From: Bacteroidales bacterium
Lineage (GTDB): Bacteria; Bacteroidota; Bacteroidia; Bacteroidales; UBA932
Assembly: GCA_017443465.1 (NCBI GenBank)
Contig: JAFRXO010000033.1
Span: 42,184-106,183 of the forward strand
DNA length: 64,000 bases
Direction: 5' to 3'
The notes under the pieces were generated by a model. That model made no database searches. It saw only the letters and a program-made list of their open reading frames with translations, and had not been told where the DNA came from. Shown here one piece after another: positions 24,973 through 33,856 of the stretch (the first letter of the stretch is position 1; every line of letters begins with the position of its first letter). Made by a program: the position numbers and the translations under genes.

Positions 24973-25251
24973 TTATTTCTCCTTTACTGCATTGACGAAT
25001 ACCTTTGCCGGTTTGAATGCGGGAATATCGTGTGCAGGAATAGTCATGGTAGTCTTCTTGGTGATGTTGCGTGCTGCCTTCTCTGCCCTGTGCTTGATGA
25101 TGAAGCTGCCGAAGCCGCGAAGATAAACCGGGTTTCCTTTTACAAGTGAATCCTTGACATTTTCCATGAAAGACTCAACAACGGACTGAACTGCGATTTT
25201 CTCAATTCCGGTCGCCTTTGCAACCTCATTAACGATCTCTGCTTTTGTCAT
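24973..25251 (-). CDS. HU-family DNA-binding protein
   Basis: The 92-residue protein begins MTKAEIVNEVAKATGIEK and has the family signature region GFGSFIIKHRAEKAARNITKKT. HU dimers bend and compact DNA. The length matches HU/IHF subunits. A strong promoter lies upstream. The gene heads a unit with the 29-residue ribosomal-type peptide. Confidence 0.95.
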   Translation of the reverse strand: MTKAEIVNEVAKATGIEKIAVQSVVESFMENVKDSLVKGNPVYLRGFGSFIIKHRAEKAARNITKKTTMTIPAHDIPAFKPAKVFVNAVKEK

Positions 25252-25307
25252 GATACTTAAATTTAAATGTGTAAGAAGTTTGGTTTATTCTTTTTATTCT
25301 GTATCAG

Positions 25308-25338
25308 CAAAAATAGTCTTAATTTTTTAATGTTCAAA
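25308..25338 (-). promoter_or_regulatory. Promoter of the HU gene
   Basis: Minus-strand TTTG (complement of 25335-25338), 19-base spacer, TATTTTTG (complement of 25308-25315). It is a full match to the consensus and gives a leader of about 50 bases. Confidence 0.85.
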
Positions 25339-25427
25339 ATCTTCCGGCCCCTGTGCGGCTTTTTTTGTGACTAAAAACGGTTTTATAACTAACAATTGGT
25401 ACAACAGCGGTACCGGTGCTTTGACAG

Positions 25428-25491
25428 TGGCACAGAGATTGACCATATGCCACCGGGGATTTTGTCCCCGGACGGGAGTGCCATTTTGGCA
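25428..25491 (+). promoter_or_regulatory. Dyad-rich control region of lon
   Basis: This stretch upstream of lon has no TAnnTTTG promoter but three symmetric elements. CCGGGGA (25453-25459) pairs with TCCCCGG (25465-25471) to form a perfect 7-bp hairpin. TGCCA-TTT-TGGCA (25479-25491) is a perfect dyad. TGGCAC (25428-25433) is repeated inverted as GTGCCA (25478-25483). They may be operators for a stress regulator of this protease gene (inference). Confidence 0.45.
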
Positions 25492-25523
25492 GTGACCCAT
25501 TTATTAAACGTGATTTTTCAGAT

Positions 25524-27926
25524 ATGAGTGTAAATACAGATTTCCTCGCTTCAATCGGTGGAACCGAGATGAGCATCATACCGGTGATGCAGGTTGACGG
25601 GGATCCGAAATCAGAGCATGTCGAGATTCCGGAAATCGTTCCGGTGCTTGCCCTCCGGAATGCCGTCCTTTTCCCGGGGACGGTATATCCGGTTACCATC
25701 GGGAGGGAAAAATCCATACGTCTCATCAGGGATGCGGAGAAGGGGGGACTTGCCATAGCGGCGGTGCCCCAGGTTGACGTGTCGGTAGAGGACCCCAGGG
25801 GTGAAGACCTTAACGGATTCGGGACCGCTGCAAAGGTTCTCAAGAGCATTGAGATGCCTGACGGGACCATCACTGCTATCCTTCAGGGGCTTGACCGTGT
25901 CAGTGTAGGTGAGGTGGTGGAGTTCGAACCATACCTTAAGGCCCATGTGCTCGCTGTCCAGGACATTGTTCCGGAAGAGGACGACAACATCAGGATGATA
26001 GCGGAATCCCTGAAAGAAAAGTCGGCTTCCATCATCCGGAGTTCCAATTTTGCTCCCAGGGAAGCGATAGGTGCTCTCAAGAGCATCGACAATTTCGCCT
26101 TCCTGGTGAATTTCATCGCCACCACTATCGACGTAGAGAACATCAAGGACAAGATTGCCTTGCTGAGCTACTCTGACCTGAAGGAAAGGGCTATGAAGCT
26201 CCTTTCGGTACTGGATACCCAGAAACGCCTCCTTGAGATAAAGCAGGACATAAACCAGAAGGTCAAGAGTGACATAGACCAGCAGCAGAGGGAGTACTAT
26301 CTCAATAACCAGCTCAGGACCATTCAGGAAGAGCTCGGAATGGACGAGTCCGAAGACATAGACAAGCTCCGCGCTGCAGCCGCAGAGAAGAAATGGCCGG
26401 AGGAAGTGGCCGCGGCCTTTGAGAAACAGGTCCAGAAGCTTGAGAAATACAACCCCACGGCACCTGAGTACAGCGTACAGTATGACTATGTACAGTTCAT
26501 GCTGGACCTCCCATGGGATGAGATGTCGGAAGATAACCTTGACCTGTCCAACGCCCAGACTGTCCTGGATCAGGACCACTACGGCCTTGAGACAGTCAAG
26601 GACAGGATTATAGAGTACCTCGCAGTGCTCAAGCTCAAGGGCACCATGAAATCTCCGATCCTCTGCCTCTACGGGCCTCCGGGAGTCGGCAAGACAAGCC
26701 TCGGGAAGTCCGTGGCCAGGGCCCTCGGCCGCAAATATGTCAGGGTCTCCCTCGGAGGACTGCACGACGAGGCTGAAATCCGCGGTCACCGCAAGACATA
26801 TGTAGGGGCCATGCCCGGGCGTATCCTCGAGAGCATCAGGAAGGCCGGCACCTCCAATCCCGTGATGGTGCTGGACGAGATTGACAAGGTCGGAGCCGAT
26901 TTCAAGGGCGATCCCTCGTCCGCTCTCCTGGAAGCGCTTGATCCGGAGCAGAATACGTCATTCCACGACAATTATCTCGATCTCGGGTACGATCTTTCCC
27001 ACGTGCTCTTCATCACTACGGCCAACACCCTTAACGGGATCCAGCCTGCCCTCCTTGACAGGATGGAACTGATCAACGTGACCGGTTACCTCGCGGAGGA
27101 GAAGATGGAGATAGCGAAGCAGTTCCTCGTCCCGAAGGAGCTGGAGGCACACGGTATCGGAAAGAAAGGCCTCAGGATAGACAAGGCCGCTATGGCGGAT
27201 ATAATCGACAGGTACACAAGCGAATCCGGAGTCCGCGGCCTGGAGAAACAGATAGCCAAGATAGCCAGGGTTACCGCCAAGAAGATAGCCCTTGGGGAGA
27301 AGTATCCCAAGGTCATCAAGAAGGACCATCTCAAAGAGTACCTGGGACTTCCCACGGCTTTCCACGACAAGCAAAAGGGGAACGAGGGACCCGGTGTCGT
27401 CACCGGTCTCGCATGGACCCAGACCGGAGGGGAAATCCTGTTCGTGGAGAGTTCGGTTTCAGAGGGGAAAGGCATGCTGAGCATGACCGGCAATCTCGGG
27501 GATGTCATGAAGGAAAGCGCCCAGATCGCCTGGCAGTACATAAAGGCGCATCCGGCCATAGCGAAACTGCAGGGAGGCGAGTTCGACAAGAAGGACATCC
27601 ACGTGCATGTCCCGGAGGGCGCCGTCCCCAAGGACGGACCGTCCGCTGGTATCACCATGGTGACTTCGATGGTCTCTGCCCTGAGGGGAGAGCCTATACG
27701 CAAGGGCGTAGCCATGACAGGCGAGATGACCCTGCGGGGCAAGGTGCTCCCTGTCGGCGGCATAAAGGAAAAGATCCTCGCAGCCCGGCGCGCCGGTGTC
27801 AGGGACATAGTCATATGCGCGGATAACCGTCGTGACATAGAGGACATTAAGCCCATATATGTCGAGGGGCTGGAGTTTCATTACGTTTCAACAATCCAGG
27901 ACGTTATAGACTTCGTATTCTCATAG
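25524..27926 (+). CDS. lon: ATP-dependent protease La (Lon)
   Basis: The 800-residue protease has the N-terminal substrate-binding LON domain (about 35-240), a helical linker, an AAA+ module with Walker [10 protein letters not shown] and Walker [10 protein letters not shown], and a C-terminal protease domain. The Ser-Lys dyad is Ser707 (PKDGPSAG) and Lys750 (GGIKEK). It degrades misfolded and regulatory proteins. The architecture and length are standard. It is preceded by a dyad-rich leader rather than a housekeeping promoter, which suggests stress control. Confidence 0.97.
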   Translation: MSVNTDFLASIGGTEMSIIPVMQVDGDPKSEHVEIPEIVPVLALRNAVLFPGTVYPVTIGREKSIRLIRDAEKGGLAIAAVPQVDVSVEDPRGEDLNGFGTAAKVLKSIEMPDGTITAILQGLDRVSVGEVVEFEPYLKAHVLAVQDIVPEEDDNIRMIAESLKEKSASIIRSSNFAPREAIGALKSIDNFAFLVNFIATTIDVENIKDKIALLSYSDLKERAMKLLSVLDTQKRLLEIKQDINQKVKSDIDQQQREYYLNNQLRTIQEELGMDESEDIDKLRAAAAEKKWPEEVAAAFEKQVQKLEKYNPTAPEYSVQYDYVQFMLDLPWDEMSEDNLDLSNAQTVLDQDHYGLETVKDRIIEYLAVLKLKGTMKSPILCLYGPPGVGKTSLGKSVARALGRKYVRVSLGGLHDEAEIRGHRKTYVGAMPGRILESIRKAGTSNPVMVLDEIDKVGADFKGDPSSALLEALDPEQNTSFHDNYLDLGYDLSHVLFITTANTLNGIQPALLDRMELINVTGYLAEEKMEIAKQFLVPKELEAHGIGKKGLRIDKAAMADIIDRYTSESGVRGLEKQIAKIARVTAKKIALGEKYPKVIKKDHLKEYLGLPTAFHDKQKGNEGPGVVTGLAWTQTGGEILFVESSVSEGKGMLSMTGNLGDVMKESAQIAWQYIKAHPAIAKLQGGEFDKKDIHVHVPEGAVPKDGPSAGITMVTSMVSALRGEPIRKGVAMTGEMTLRGKVLPVGGIKEKILAARRAGVRDIVICADNRRDIEDIKPIYVEGLEFHYVSTIQDVIDFVFS

Positions 27927-27964
27927 GAAATGACTATATTTACGGCTTGTAAGCACTCGTGGAT

Positions 27965-29191
27965 ATGGACATTTTCTGCAGATTCCTCCTCCTGACCGTT
28001 TTGGCTGCCTGGCCTGTGTCCTCAGTTGCCGGGGAGCCTTCGCCCCAGGAGAAATACATCGCGAAATATGCCGTGACGGCTGTCAGGGAGATGTACCGGA
28101 CCGGAGTTCCGGCCAGCATCACCCTGGCACAGGGTCTGTTGGAGTCCAGCGCCGGTTCATCCGCGATTTCAGTCAGCGGGAACAACCATTTCGGCATCAA
28201 GTGCCACCGTGACTGGACCGGCAGGAAGGTCTTTTGGGATGACGATGAGAAGGGGGAGTGCTTCAGGGCATATGACGACCCCATCGAGAGCTTCCGCGAC
28301 CATTCGGATTTCCTGCGTTACCGGGACCGTTACAAAAGCCTCTTCGACCTGAAGACTACCGATTACAAAGGCTGGGCATATGGCCTGAAAAAGGCCGGCT
28401 ATGCCACTGACCCCCAATATGCTCCAAAGCTCATCAAGATGGTTGAGGACTACGGGCTTGACAAGTTCGACAAAATGACTGTCGCCCAGGCCGGTTCCTT
28501 TACCGGGGATGATGTTGAGATCCCCTCGCCTGCGAAAGAAGAAACGGCAGTGGAAGGGCCGGGGGAGACCTTCGGCGGAAAGGATGAGATCCAGTTGCCT
28601 GATTCCGACAGGAAGGAGAATGTCAGGACTCTCCGCCGCCGCCGTCGCGCGGTAAAGACAGCGGTCCAGGGCCCGTCCCAGAAGCCTTCGGCCCAGAAAC
28701 CGTCAACCCAGAAACCTTCCGCGCCGAAAACCGTGGAGGTGCCGGTTGAGCCTGAAGAAGACGTGATCCCTGAATCCCCGCGTGAACTTGAAGAGCCGGT
28801 GAAGGTCACGGGCACCGCGAAAGAAGAATTCAGGTTCTCCCTCAGCCGGGAGACTTATATGGAGAACGGGGTCCCGTTCGTATATGCATTGGAAGGGGAG
28901 ACATATGCTTCCATAGCCTCGGCATTCCATCTTTTTCAGCGTGAAATACTTTCGTTCAACGACCTGAAAGCCCCTAAGGACCTGCTTCCCGGGGAGATGG
29001 TGTACATAGAGGCAAAGAAGACCCAGGCCAGGAAGGGACTTGACAAGTTCATAGTGGACGAAGACGGGATGAGCCTGAGGGACATATGCCAGAGGTTCGG
29101 GGTGAGGATGAAATCGGTAATCAAGATGAACGGACTGCCCGACGGATACGTGCCTCTCAGCGGTGACACTATCCTCTTGCGGGGCAAATAG
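27965..29191 (+). CDS. Exported glucosaminidase with C-terminal LysM domains
   Basis: The 408-residue protein has a signal peptide (about residues 1-22), a FlgJ-type glucosaminidase domain (about 30-160; GVPASITLAQGLLESSAGSS and NHFGIKCH). A Pro/Lys/Ser-rich linker with repeated QKPS units follows, and two LysM-type segments (about 300-350 and 358-406) bind peptidoglycan. It cleaves cell-wall glycan and probably acts in growth or separation. A GTG two codons upstream is also possible; the ATG is preferred. A weak TATATTTA -7-like box lies at 27935. It is followed by mltG after 15 bases. Confidence 0.88.
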   Translation: MDIFCRFLLLTVLAAWPVSSVAGEPSPQEKYIAKYAVTAVREMYRTGVPASITLAQGLLESSAGSSAISVSGNNHFGIKCHRDWTGRKVFWDDDEKGECFRAYDDPIESFRDHSDFLRYRDRYKSLFDLKTTDYKGWAYGLKKAGYATDPQYAPKLIKMVEDYGLDKFDKMTVAQAGSFTGDDVEIPSPAKEETAVEGPGETFGGKDEIQLPDSDRKENVRTLRRRRRAVKTAVQGPSQKPSAQKPSTQKPSAPKTVEVPVEPEEDVIPESPRELEEPVKVTGTAKEEFRFSLSRETYMENGVPFVYALEGETYASIASAFHLFQREILSFNDLKAPKDLLPGEMVYIEAKKTQARKGLDKFIVDEDGMSLRDICQRFGVRMKSVIKMNGLPDGYVPLSGDTILLRGK

Positions 29192-29206
29192 TACAATCAG
29201 GTTCCT

Positions 29207-30244
29207 ATGGTCAGGAAAAAAATCATATATGTCCTTGTCGCGGTCATGGCCGTCCTCGCCGCAGGAGGCGCCGTGGCCTTCGGGATGATGTGGACGGATC
29301 ACCGTGCCTCGAATTTTTCGCGGGTGCAGGATCTGTACATATGGCCGGATACCCCTGTGCATCAGGTGTTTTCCTCTCTGGTGGATTCCGGGACCGTGAT
29401 AAGGCCGGCCAGCCTTAAGCGTGCCCTCAGGCATGAGGGGCTCTGGGACGGGACAGCGGCTGTCAAGCCCGGGCATTACAAGGTGGACGGCAAGGTCTCC
29501 AGTTACTATTTCGCCAGGATGCTGGCGAACGGGTGGCAGACTCCCGTCCGTTTGACGATAGCCGGGACCATAAGGACCAAGAGCGCGATAGCCTCCAGGA
29601 TCGGAAGGCAGATGATGACTGACTCGGTCTCCGTGATGAGGGCGCTGGAGGACAGTGTCCTCCTGAGCTCCTTCGGCTTCACCCCGGCCAACGTATTTTC
29701 GATGGTCATTCCGGACACATATGAAGTTTACTGGACATCTCCTCCCGACAGTATATTCTCGGTTTTCAACAGGGCCTGGAAAAAGTTCTGGACCAAGGAG
29801 AACGATGCCAAGGCCTCTGCCCTCGGACTTAGCCGGCTGGAGGTTTCCACCCTGGCTTCGATAGTTTCGGGAGAGACCCGTCACAAACCTGAAATGCCGT
29901 CCATCGCAGGTGTTTATCTCAACCGCCTGCGTATAGGGATGCTGCTTCAGGCCGATCCTACCGTGGCTTTCTGTTTTGACTACAAACCCAACAGGATCCT
30001 TCTGAGACACCTTGAGGTCGATTCTCCATACAATACCTACAGGTATGCCGGACTGCCTCCCGGTCCGATATGCTCTCCTCCACGCGAGTGCCTTGAAGCG
30101 GTCCTGAATCCGGACCGCAACGGGTACCTGTATTTCTGCGCCTCTCCGGCGATGGACGGGACCCACCGGTTCTCGTCCACCTACTCCGGCCATCTGGCTA
30201 ACGCGAGGGAATTCCAGCATGCCTTGAATTCCAGAAACAAATGA
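29207..30244 (+). CDS. mltG: Endolytic transglycosylase MltG
   Basis: The 345-residue YceG-family protein has an N-terminal membrane anchor (about residues 7-28) and the conserved segments LASIVSGETRHKPEMPSIAG, YLNRLRIGMLLQADPTVAF and YNTYRYAGLPPGPI. The catalytic Glu is in SGETR. MltG cuts nascent glycan strands and sets their length. It forms a wall-remodelling pair with the upstream LysM glucosaminidase, and the RelA-type gene follows after 13 bases. Confidence 0.93.
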   Translation: MVRKKIIYVLVAVMAVLAAGGAVAFGMMWTDHRASNFSRVQDLYIWPDTPVHQVFSSLVDSGTVIRPASLKRALRHEGLWDGTAAVKPGHYKVDGKVSSYYFARMLANGWQTPVRLTIAGTIRTKSAIASRIGRQMMTDSVSVMRALEDSVLLSSFGFTPANVFSMVIPDTYEVYWTSPPDSIFSVFNRAWKKFWTKENDAKASALGLSRLEVSTLASIVSGETRHKPEMPSIAGVYLNRLRIGMLLQADPTVAFCFDYKPNRILLRHLEVDSPYNTYRYAGLPPGPICSPPRECLEAVLNPDRNGYLYFCASPAMDGTHRFSSTYSGHLANAREFQHALNSRNK

Positions 30245-30257
30245 TAGCCTGGAAGAT

Positions 30258-32414
30258 ATGAAAGCTGTCAAAGATTTGTTCCCGCATTATGACCAAGCCG
30301 GAATCGAGCTCGTCCAGAAAGCATATGATTTCGCTGACGAGGCTCTCAAGGGCATGGTCCGCGATGATACACATCCCTTCATAGAACATCCCCTCGGAGT
30401 CGCGCTCATCGCCTCTGACGAGATCGGCCTTCCCGCGGAATGCGCGGCTTCGGTCTTCCTTCACGAGGCCCTGAGGATGAATCCATCCGTGACTGTTCCG
30501 GAAGGGGCTTTCCCGGAGGAGGTCATGACCCTGGTGGACGGTCTGGGAAAGCTGGCTACTATTAAGCCTAAGGATACCCGCCTGGAGGCGGAGAATTACA
30601 AGAAACTCATAGTGCAATACTCCAGGGATCCCCGCGCTACCGTCCTCAAGATCGCAGACAGGCTGGAGGTGATGCGCCATCTGGAGTTCATTCCCAAGTC
30701 GTCCCGCGAAGGCAAGATCCTCGAGACCCTGATGCTCTACATCCCTCTTGCACACCAGCTTGGCCTGTACAACATCAAGAGCGAGATGGAGGACATCTAT
30801 TTCCGGTATGCCGAGCCGGAGCAGTACCGTGCCATCTCCAACCGGCTCAAGGCTACCGAGAAGGACCGTGAGAAACTCACCAGCGATTTCATCCGGCCCC
30901 TGGAGGCAGACCTGAAGGCCGCCGGCATCGACTACAAGCTGAAGATCCGTACCAAGACGGCCTGGTCCATCTACAAGAAAATGAACCGTCAGGGAGTTAC
31001 CTTCGACGGGGTATATGACGTTTTCGCTATCCGGTTCATTATCAACTGCGACGGAGCCGACCTGGCTACCGAGAGGAGCCTCTGCTGGGATGTGTATTCC
31101 TATGTCACGAAAGAGTACGAGCCGGACACCAGCCGACTCCGTGACTGGATCACCCAGCCGAAGGCTAACGGATATGAGTCCCTCCATATAACTGTCCGGA
31201 ACAAGGACGGGGCATATGTCGAAGTCCAGATACGTACCAAGCGTATGGACGACGCAGCCGAGAACGGAGCCGCGGCTCACTGGTCCTACAAGGGCATCAA
31301 GCATGAGGAGACCATGGACAAATGGCTTACCTCCGTCCGCTATACCCTTGAGCATAAGGTGGATATGAAACCGGAAGACCTTCCGGCACCTCCCTCCAGG
31401 GAGATATTCGTATTCACTCCCACCGGAGAACTCCGCATCCTTCCTGCAGGGGCTACGATGCTCGATTTCGCTTTCAACATCCATTCAGGGCTCGGATCGA
31501 GGTGTACCGGAGGCCGTGTGAACGGGAAAGCCGTGTCCATCAAGGAAAAGCTTTCTACCGGGGATGTGGTGGAGATAATGAGCAGCAAGAACCAGAAGCC
31601 GACAAGGGACTGGCTCAACTGGGTCATTACCTCGAAGGCCAGGAACAAGATAAAGCAGCTGTTGGGTGAAGAGGAGTACAAGTCCGCATCCGAAGGCCGT
31701 GAACTGCTGGAACGCCGCCTGAAGAACTGGAAGCTGACTCTCCCGGACGAGTTGCTCGGCGACATCAGGAAGAAACTTCACTATGCTACGGTGAAGTCTT
31801 TCTACTCCGCCATCGGGTCGGGGGCAGTCTCTGTCGACACTGTCAAGAATTTCATACTGGAGCATTCTGCCATGCATGCGGAGGCGGTGGAAGCTGCAAA
31901 ATCCGCAGCAGCGACTTCTATAGCGGAATCCAGGGAACTCTGGAAGGCGGCTGGAAGCTCCGATGACATACTCGTACTCAATGCCAAGGACCTCAAGGGC
32001 TTGTATTACAAGATGGCCAAGTGCTGCCATCCTGTGTTCGGAGACGATGTCTTCGGTTTCGTCACCAGGACCAACGGAATCACCATACACCGCATATCCT
32101 GCCCCAACGCCTCCAGGCTCATCGAGAATTATCCTTACCGTATCCAGAAAGTCAGGTGGGCGGACAGTCCGTCAAGCGGCTCTTTCCAGGCTACCCTCAG
32201 GATTACCTGTTCCCAGGACAATTCGGTGATCAACCGTATAATGGACATAGTCAACAACTTCAAGACATCTGTCCGTTCATTCAACATTTCGGAGGACAAC
32301 CGCAAGGGCGTTTCGGACATCACCATGAAGATATCCGTGCCTTCAAACAATGAACTGGACAAGGTGATGTCCCAGCTCCGCCTGCTCAAGCAGGTGATCA
32401 AAGTATCCAGGTAA
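30258..32414 (+). CDS. relA: RelA/SpoT-family (p)ppGpp synthetase with degenerate hydrolase domain
   Basis: The 718-residue protein has the long RSH layout: N-terminal HD-like domain, synthetase domain, TGS (about 375-435) and a C-terminal ACT region. Synthetase residues are present: YDVFAIRF, NGYESLH with Tyr306, and VEVQIRT with Glu322 and Gln324. In the hydrolase domain the usual HD...ED motif is broken. His69 is followed by Glu70, and the following residues read ALRMN instead of VVEDT. It is therefore probably synthesis-only, like gammaproteobacterial RelA; another RSH should supply hydrolysis. It converges on nth with 2 bases between stops. Confidence 0.9.
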   Translation: MKAVKDLFPHYDQAGIELVQKAYDFADEALKGMVRDDTHPFIEHPLGVALIASDEIGLPAECAASVFLHEALRMNPSVTVPEGAFPEEVMTLVDGLGKLATIKPKDTRLEAENYKKLIVQYSRDPRATVLKIADRLEVMRHLEFIPKSSREGKILETLMLYIPLAHQLGLYNIKSEMEDIYFRYAEPEQYRAISNRLKATEKDREKLTSDFIRPLEADLKAAGIDYKLKIRTKTAWSIYKKMNRQGVTFDGVYDVFAIRFIINCDGADLATERSLCWDVYSYVTKEYEPDTSRLRDWITQPKANGYESLHITVRNKDGAYVEVQIRTKRMDDAAENGAAAHWSYKGIKHEETMDKWLTSVRYTLEHKVDMKPEDLPAPPSREIFVFTPTGELRILPAGATMLDFAFNIHSGLGSRCTGGRVNGKAVSIKEKLSTGDVVEIMSSKNQKPTRDWLNWVITSKARNKIKQLLGEEEYKSASEGRELLERRLKNWKLTLPDELLGDIRKKLHYATVKSFYSAIGSGAVSVDTVKNFILEHSAMHAEAVEAAKSAAATSIAESRELWKAAGSSDDILVLNAKDLKGLYYKMAKCCHPVFGDDVFGFVTRTNGITIHRISCPNASRLIENYPYRIQKVRWADSPSSGSFQATLRITCSQDNSVINRIMDIVNNFKTSVRSFNISEDNRKGVSDITMKISVPSNNELDKVMSQLRLLKQVIKVSR

Positions 32415-32416
32415 GA

Positions 32417-33049
32417 TTATTTTTCCTCTTTCGAGGGGCACCATGAGGCGAACAGGCATTTCCCGCATTTAGGGGAGCGGGACGTGCATATGTATCGTCC
32501 ATGGAGCAGCAGCCAGTGGTGCGAACGGGAGCGGAGGTTTTCCGGGATTCCGGCCTCGAGGTCTTCCTCTACCGCCAGGGGAGTCTTCCCTGAGGAGAGT
32601 CCGAGACGGCGCGCTACCCTGAAAACGTGCGTGTCCACGGCGATCACAGGTTTTGACCATATGACCGAAGTCACAACGTTGGCAGTTTTGCGGCCGACTC
32701 CCGGCAGGCTCATCAGTTGGTCTGTCCGGGACGGGACTTCGCCGCCGAAGTCATTGACTATCATCTGCGCGGCGCTTATTATATGGCTGGTCTTGGAATT
32801 GGGGTAGGAGACGCTTTTGACATATGGATAGACCTCGTCGAAGGTCGCGGATGCGAGTGCCTGCGGAGTCGGGAAGGCTTCGAACAGGGCAGGGGCGACG
32901 GCGTTGACGCGCTTGTCGGTACACTGCGCAGAAAGCATCACGGCGACCAGAAGCTGGAACGGGGTCTTGTATATCAGTTCAGTGGTCGGGGCCGGATCGT
33001 TTTCCTGGAACCAGTCCAGGATGCGGGTAAAGCGTTCTTTCCTTGTCAT
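32417..33049 (-). CDS. nth: Endonuclease III
   Basis: The 210-residue base-excision glycosylase/lyase has the helix-hairpin-helix LPGVGRKTANVV with catalytic Lys, a downstream Asp in VDTHVFRVARRL, and the iron-sulfur cluster cysteines at 188, 195, 198 and 204 (C-x6-C-x2-C-x5-C). It removes oxidised pyrimidines. The length is normal. It lies 8 bases behind ftsE and is probably co-transcribed with it. Confidence 0.96.
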   Translation of the reverse strand: MTRKERFTRILDWFQENDPAPTTELIYKTPFQLLVAVMLSAQCTDKRVNAVAPALFEAFPTPQALASATFDEVYPYVKSVSYPNSKTSHIISAAQMIVNDFGGEVPSRTDQLMSLPGVGRKTANVVTSVIWSKPVIAVDTHVFRVARRLGLSSGKTPLAVEEDLEAGIPENLRSRSHHWLLLHGRYICTSRSPKCGKCLFASWCPSKEEK

Positions 33050-33057
33050 GGGAAACC

Positions 33058-33768
33058 TCAGATAGTGAGGGAAAGGTCCAGCACTTCGTCGTTTTTCTGC
33101 TCTTCGCAGTGCTCGTCGCGGCAGACGAAAACCCTTCCGGAGTATTTTTCGAATATGCCCCTGTTGTGGGTGACCATCACGACCGCCGTCCCTTCGGAAT
33201 TGATGTGCCTGAAGAGTCTCAGGATTCCGTCCGCGGTCTCGTTGTCGAGGTTTCCTGTAGGTTCGTCGGCAAGGATTACCTGAGGCTTGTTGAGGATCGC
33301 CCTGGCGATGGCGATCCGCTGCTGTTCTCCTCCGGAAAGCTGGTGGGGCATCTTGTGGGCCTTGGTGCTCATCCCTACGGCCGCGATGACCTCTTCTATC
33401 CTCTTGTCAATCTGGTCCCTGTCTTTCCATCCCGTGGATTTCAGCACGAATTCCAGATTGTCCTTTACGCTTCGGTCCATCAGCAGCTGGAAATCCTGGA
33501 ACACTACTCCCAGTTTCCTGCGGAGGAACGGGATGTCCCTGAAACGGATTCCGTTCAGCTGGTAGCCGCAGACGGATCCAAAGCCGCTCAGGAGGGGATT
33601 CTCTGCGGTTATAGTGCGGATTATGGATGTTTTTCCGGTCCCTACCTTTCCGACAATATAGACGAAGTCTCCGGGGGAAACCTGCATGTTCAGGTCGTAT
33701 ATGACAGGGTTTTCGCCGTTGAGTATCTCGGCGTTCCTGAAGGTGATCAGAGGCTCGTTCTCTTTCAT
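33058..33768 (-). CDS. ftsE: Cell-division ABC ATPase FtsE
   Basis: The 236-residue ABC ATPase has Walker A GKVGTGKTS, Q-loop VVFQDFQLLMD, signature LSGGEQQRIAIARA and Walker B VILADEPTGNLD. The QDFQLL form and small size point to FtsE, which with FtsX activates wall hydrolases at the septum. FtsX is not adjacent, as is usual in Bacteroidota, so the partner must be elsewhere. It shares an 88-base divergent control region with the TPR gene and precedes nth. Confidence 0.88.
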   Translation of the reverse strand: MKENEPLITFRNAEILNGENPVIYDLNMQVSPGDFVYIVGKVGTGKTSIIRTITAENPLLSGFGSVCGYQLNGIRFRDIPFLRRKLGVVFQDFQLLMDRSVKDNLEFVLKSTGWKDRDQIDKRIEEVIAAVGMSTKAHKMPHQLSGGEQQRIAIARAILNKPQVILADEPTGNLDNETADGILRLFRHINSEGTAVVMVTHNRGIFEKYSGRVFVCRDEHCEEQKNDEVLDLSLTI

Positions 33769-33802
33769 GTCAAAATGAGGCTTTCAAGATGTTGAAACAT
33801 CA

Positions 33803-33832
33803 CAAATATAAGGAAAATTATGATTATATTTG
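33803..33832. promoter_or_regulatory. Face-to-face divergent -7 elements (ftsE / TPR gene)
   Basis: CAAATATA (33803-33810, a TATATTTG on the minus strand for ftsE) and TATATTTG (33825-33832, for the TPR gene) form an 8-bp inverted repeat with a 14-base spacer. Each would start transcription away from the other. Neither has a clear -33 TTTG. Confidence 0.5.
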
Positions 33833-33856
33833 TAAAATTATTGAAACACGAGAATC

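Noticed and set aside
25611-26789. A 392-codon minus-strand frame antisense to lon
   Set aside because: Lon domains are intact on the other strand; there is no independent start signal for the antisense frame.
28703-30271. A 522-codon open frame on the minus strand across the glucosaminidase and mltG genes
   Set aside because: It is antisense to two well-recognised genes and its translation has no family features. Long antisense frames are common in GC-rich DNA.
30198-31484. A 428-codon minus-strand frame antisense to relA
   Set aside because: Same reason: the plus-strand synthetase domains are unambiguous.
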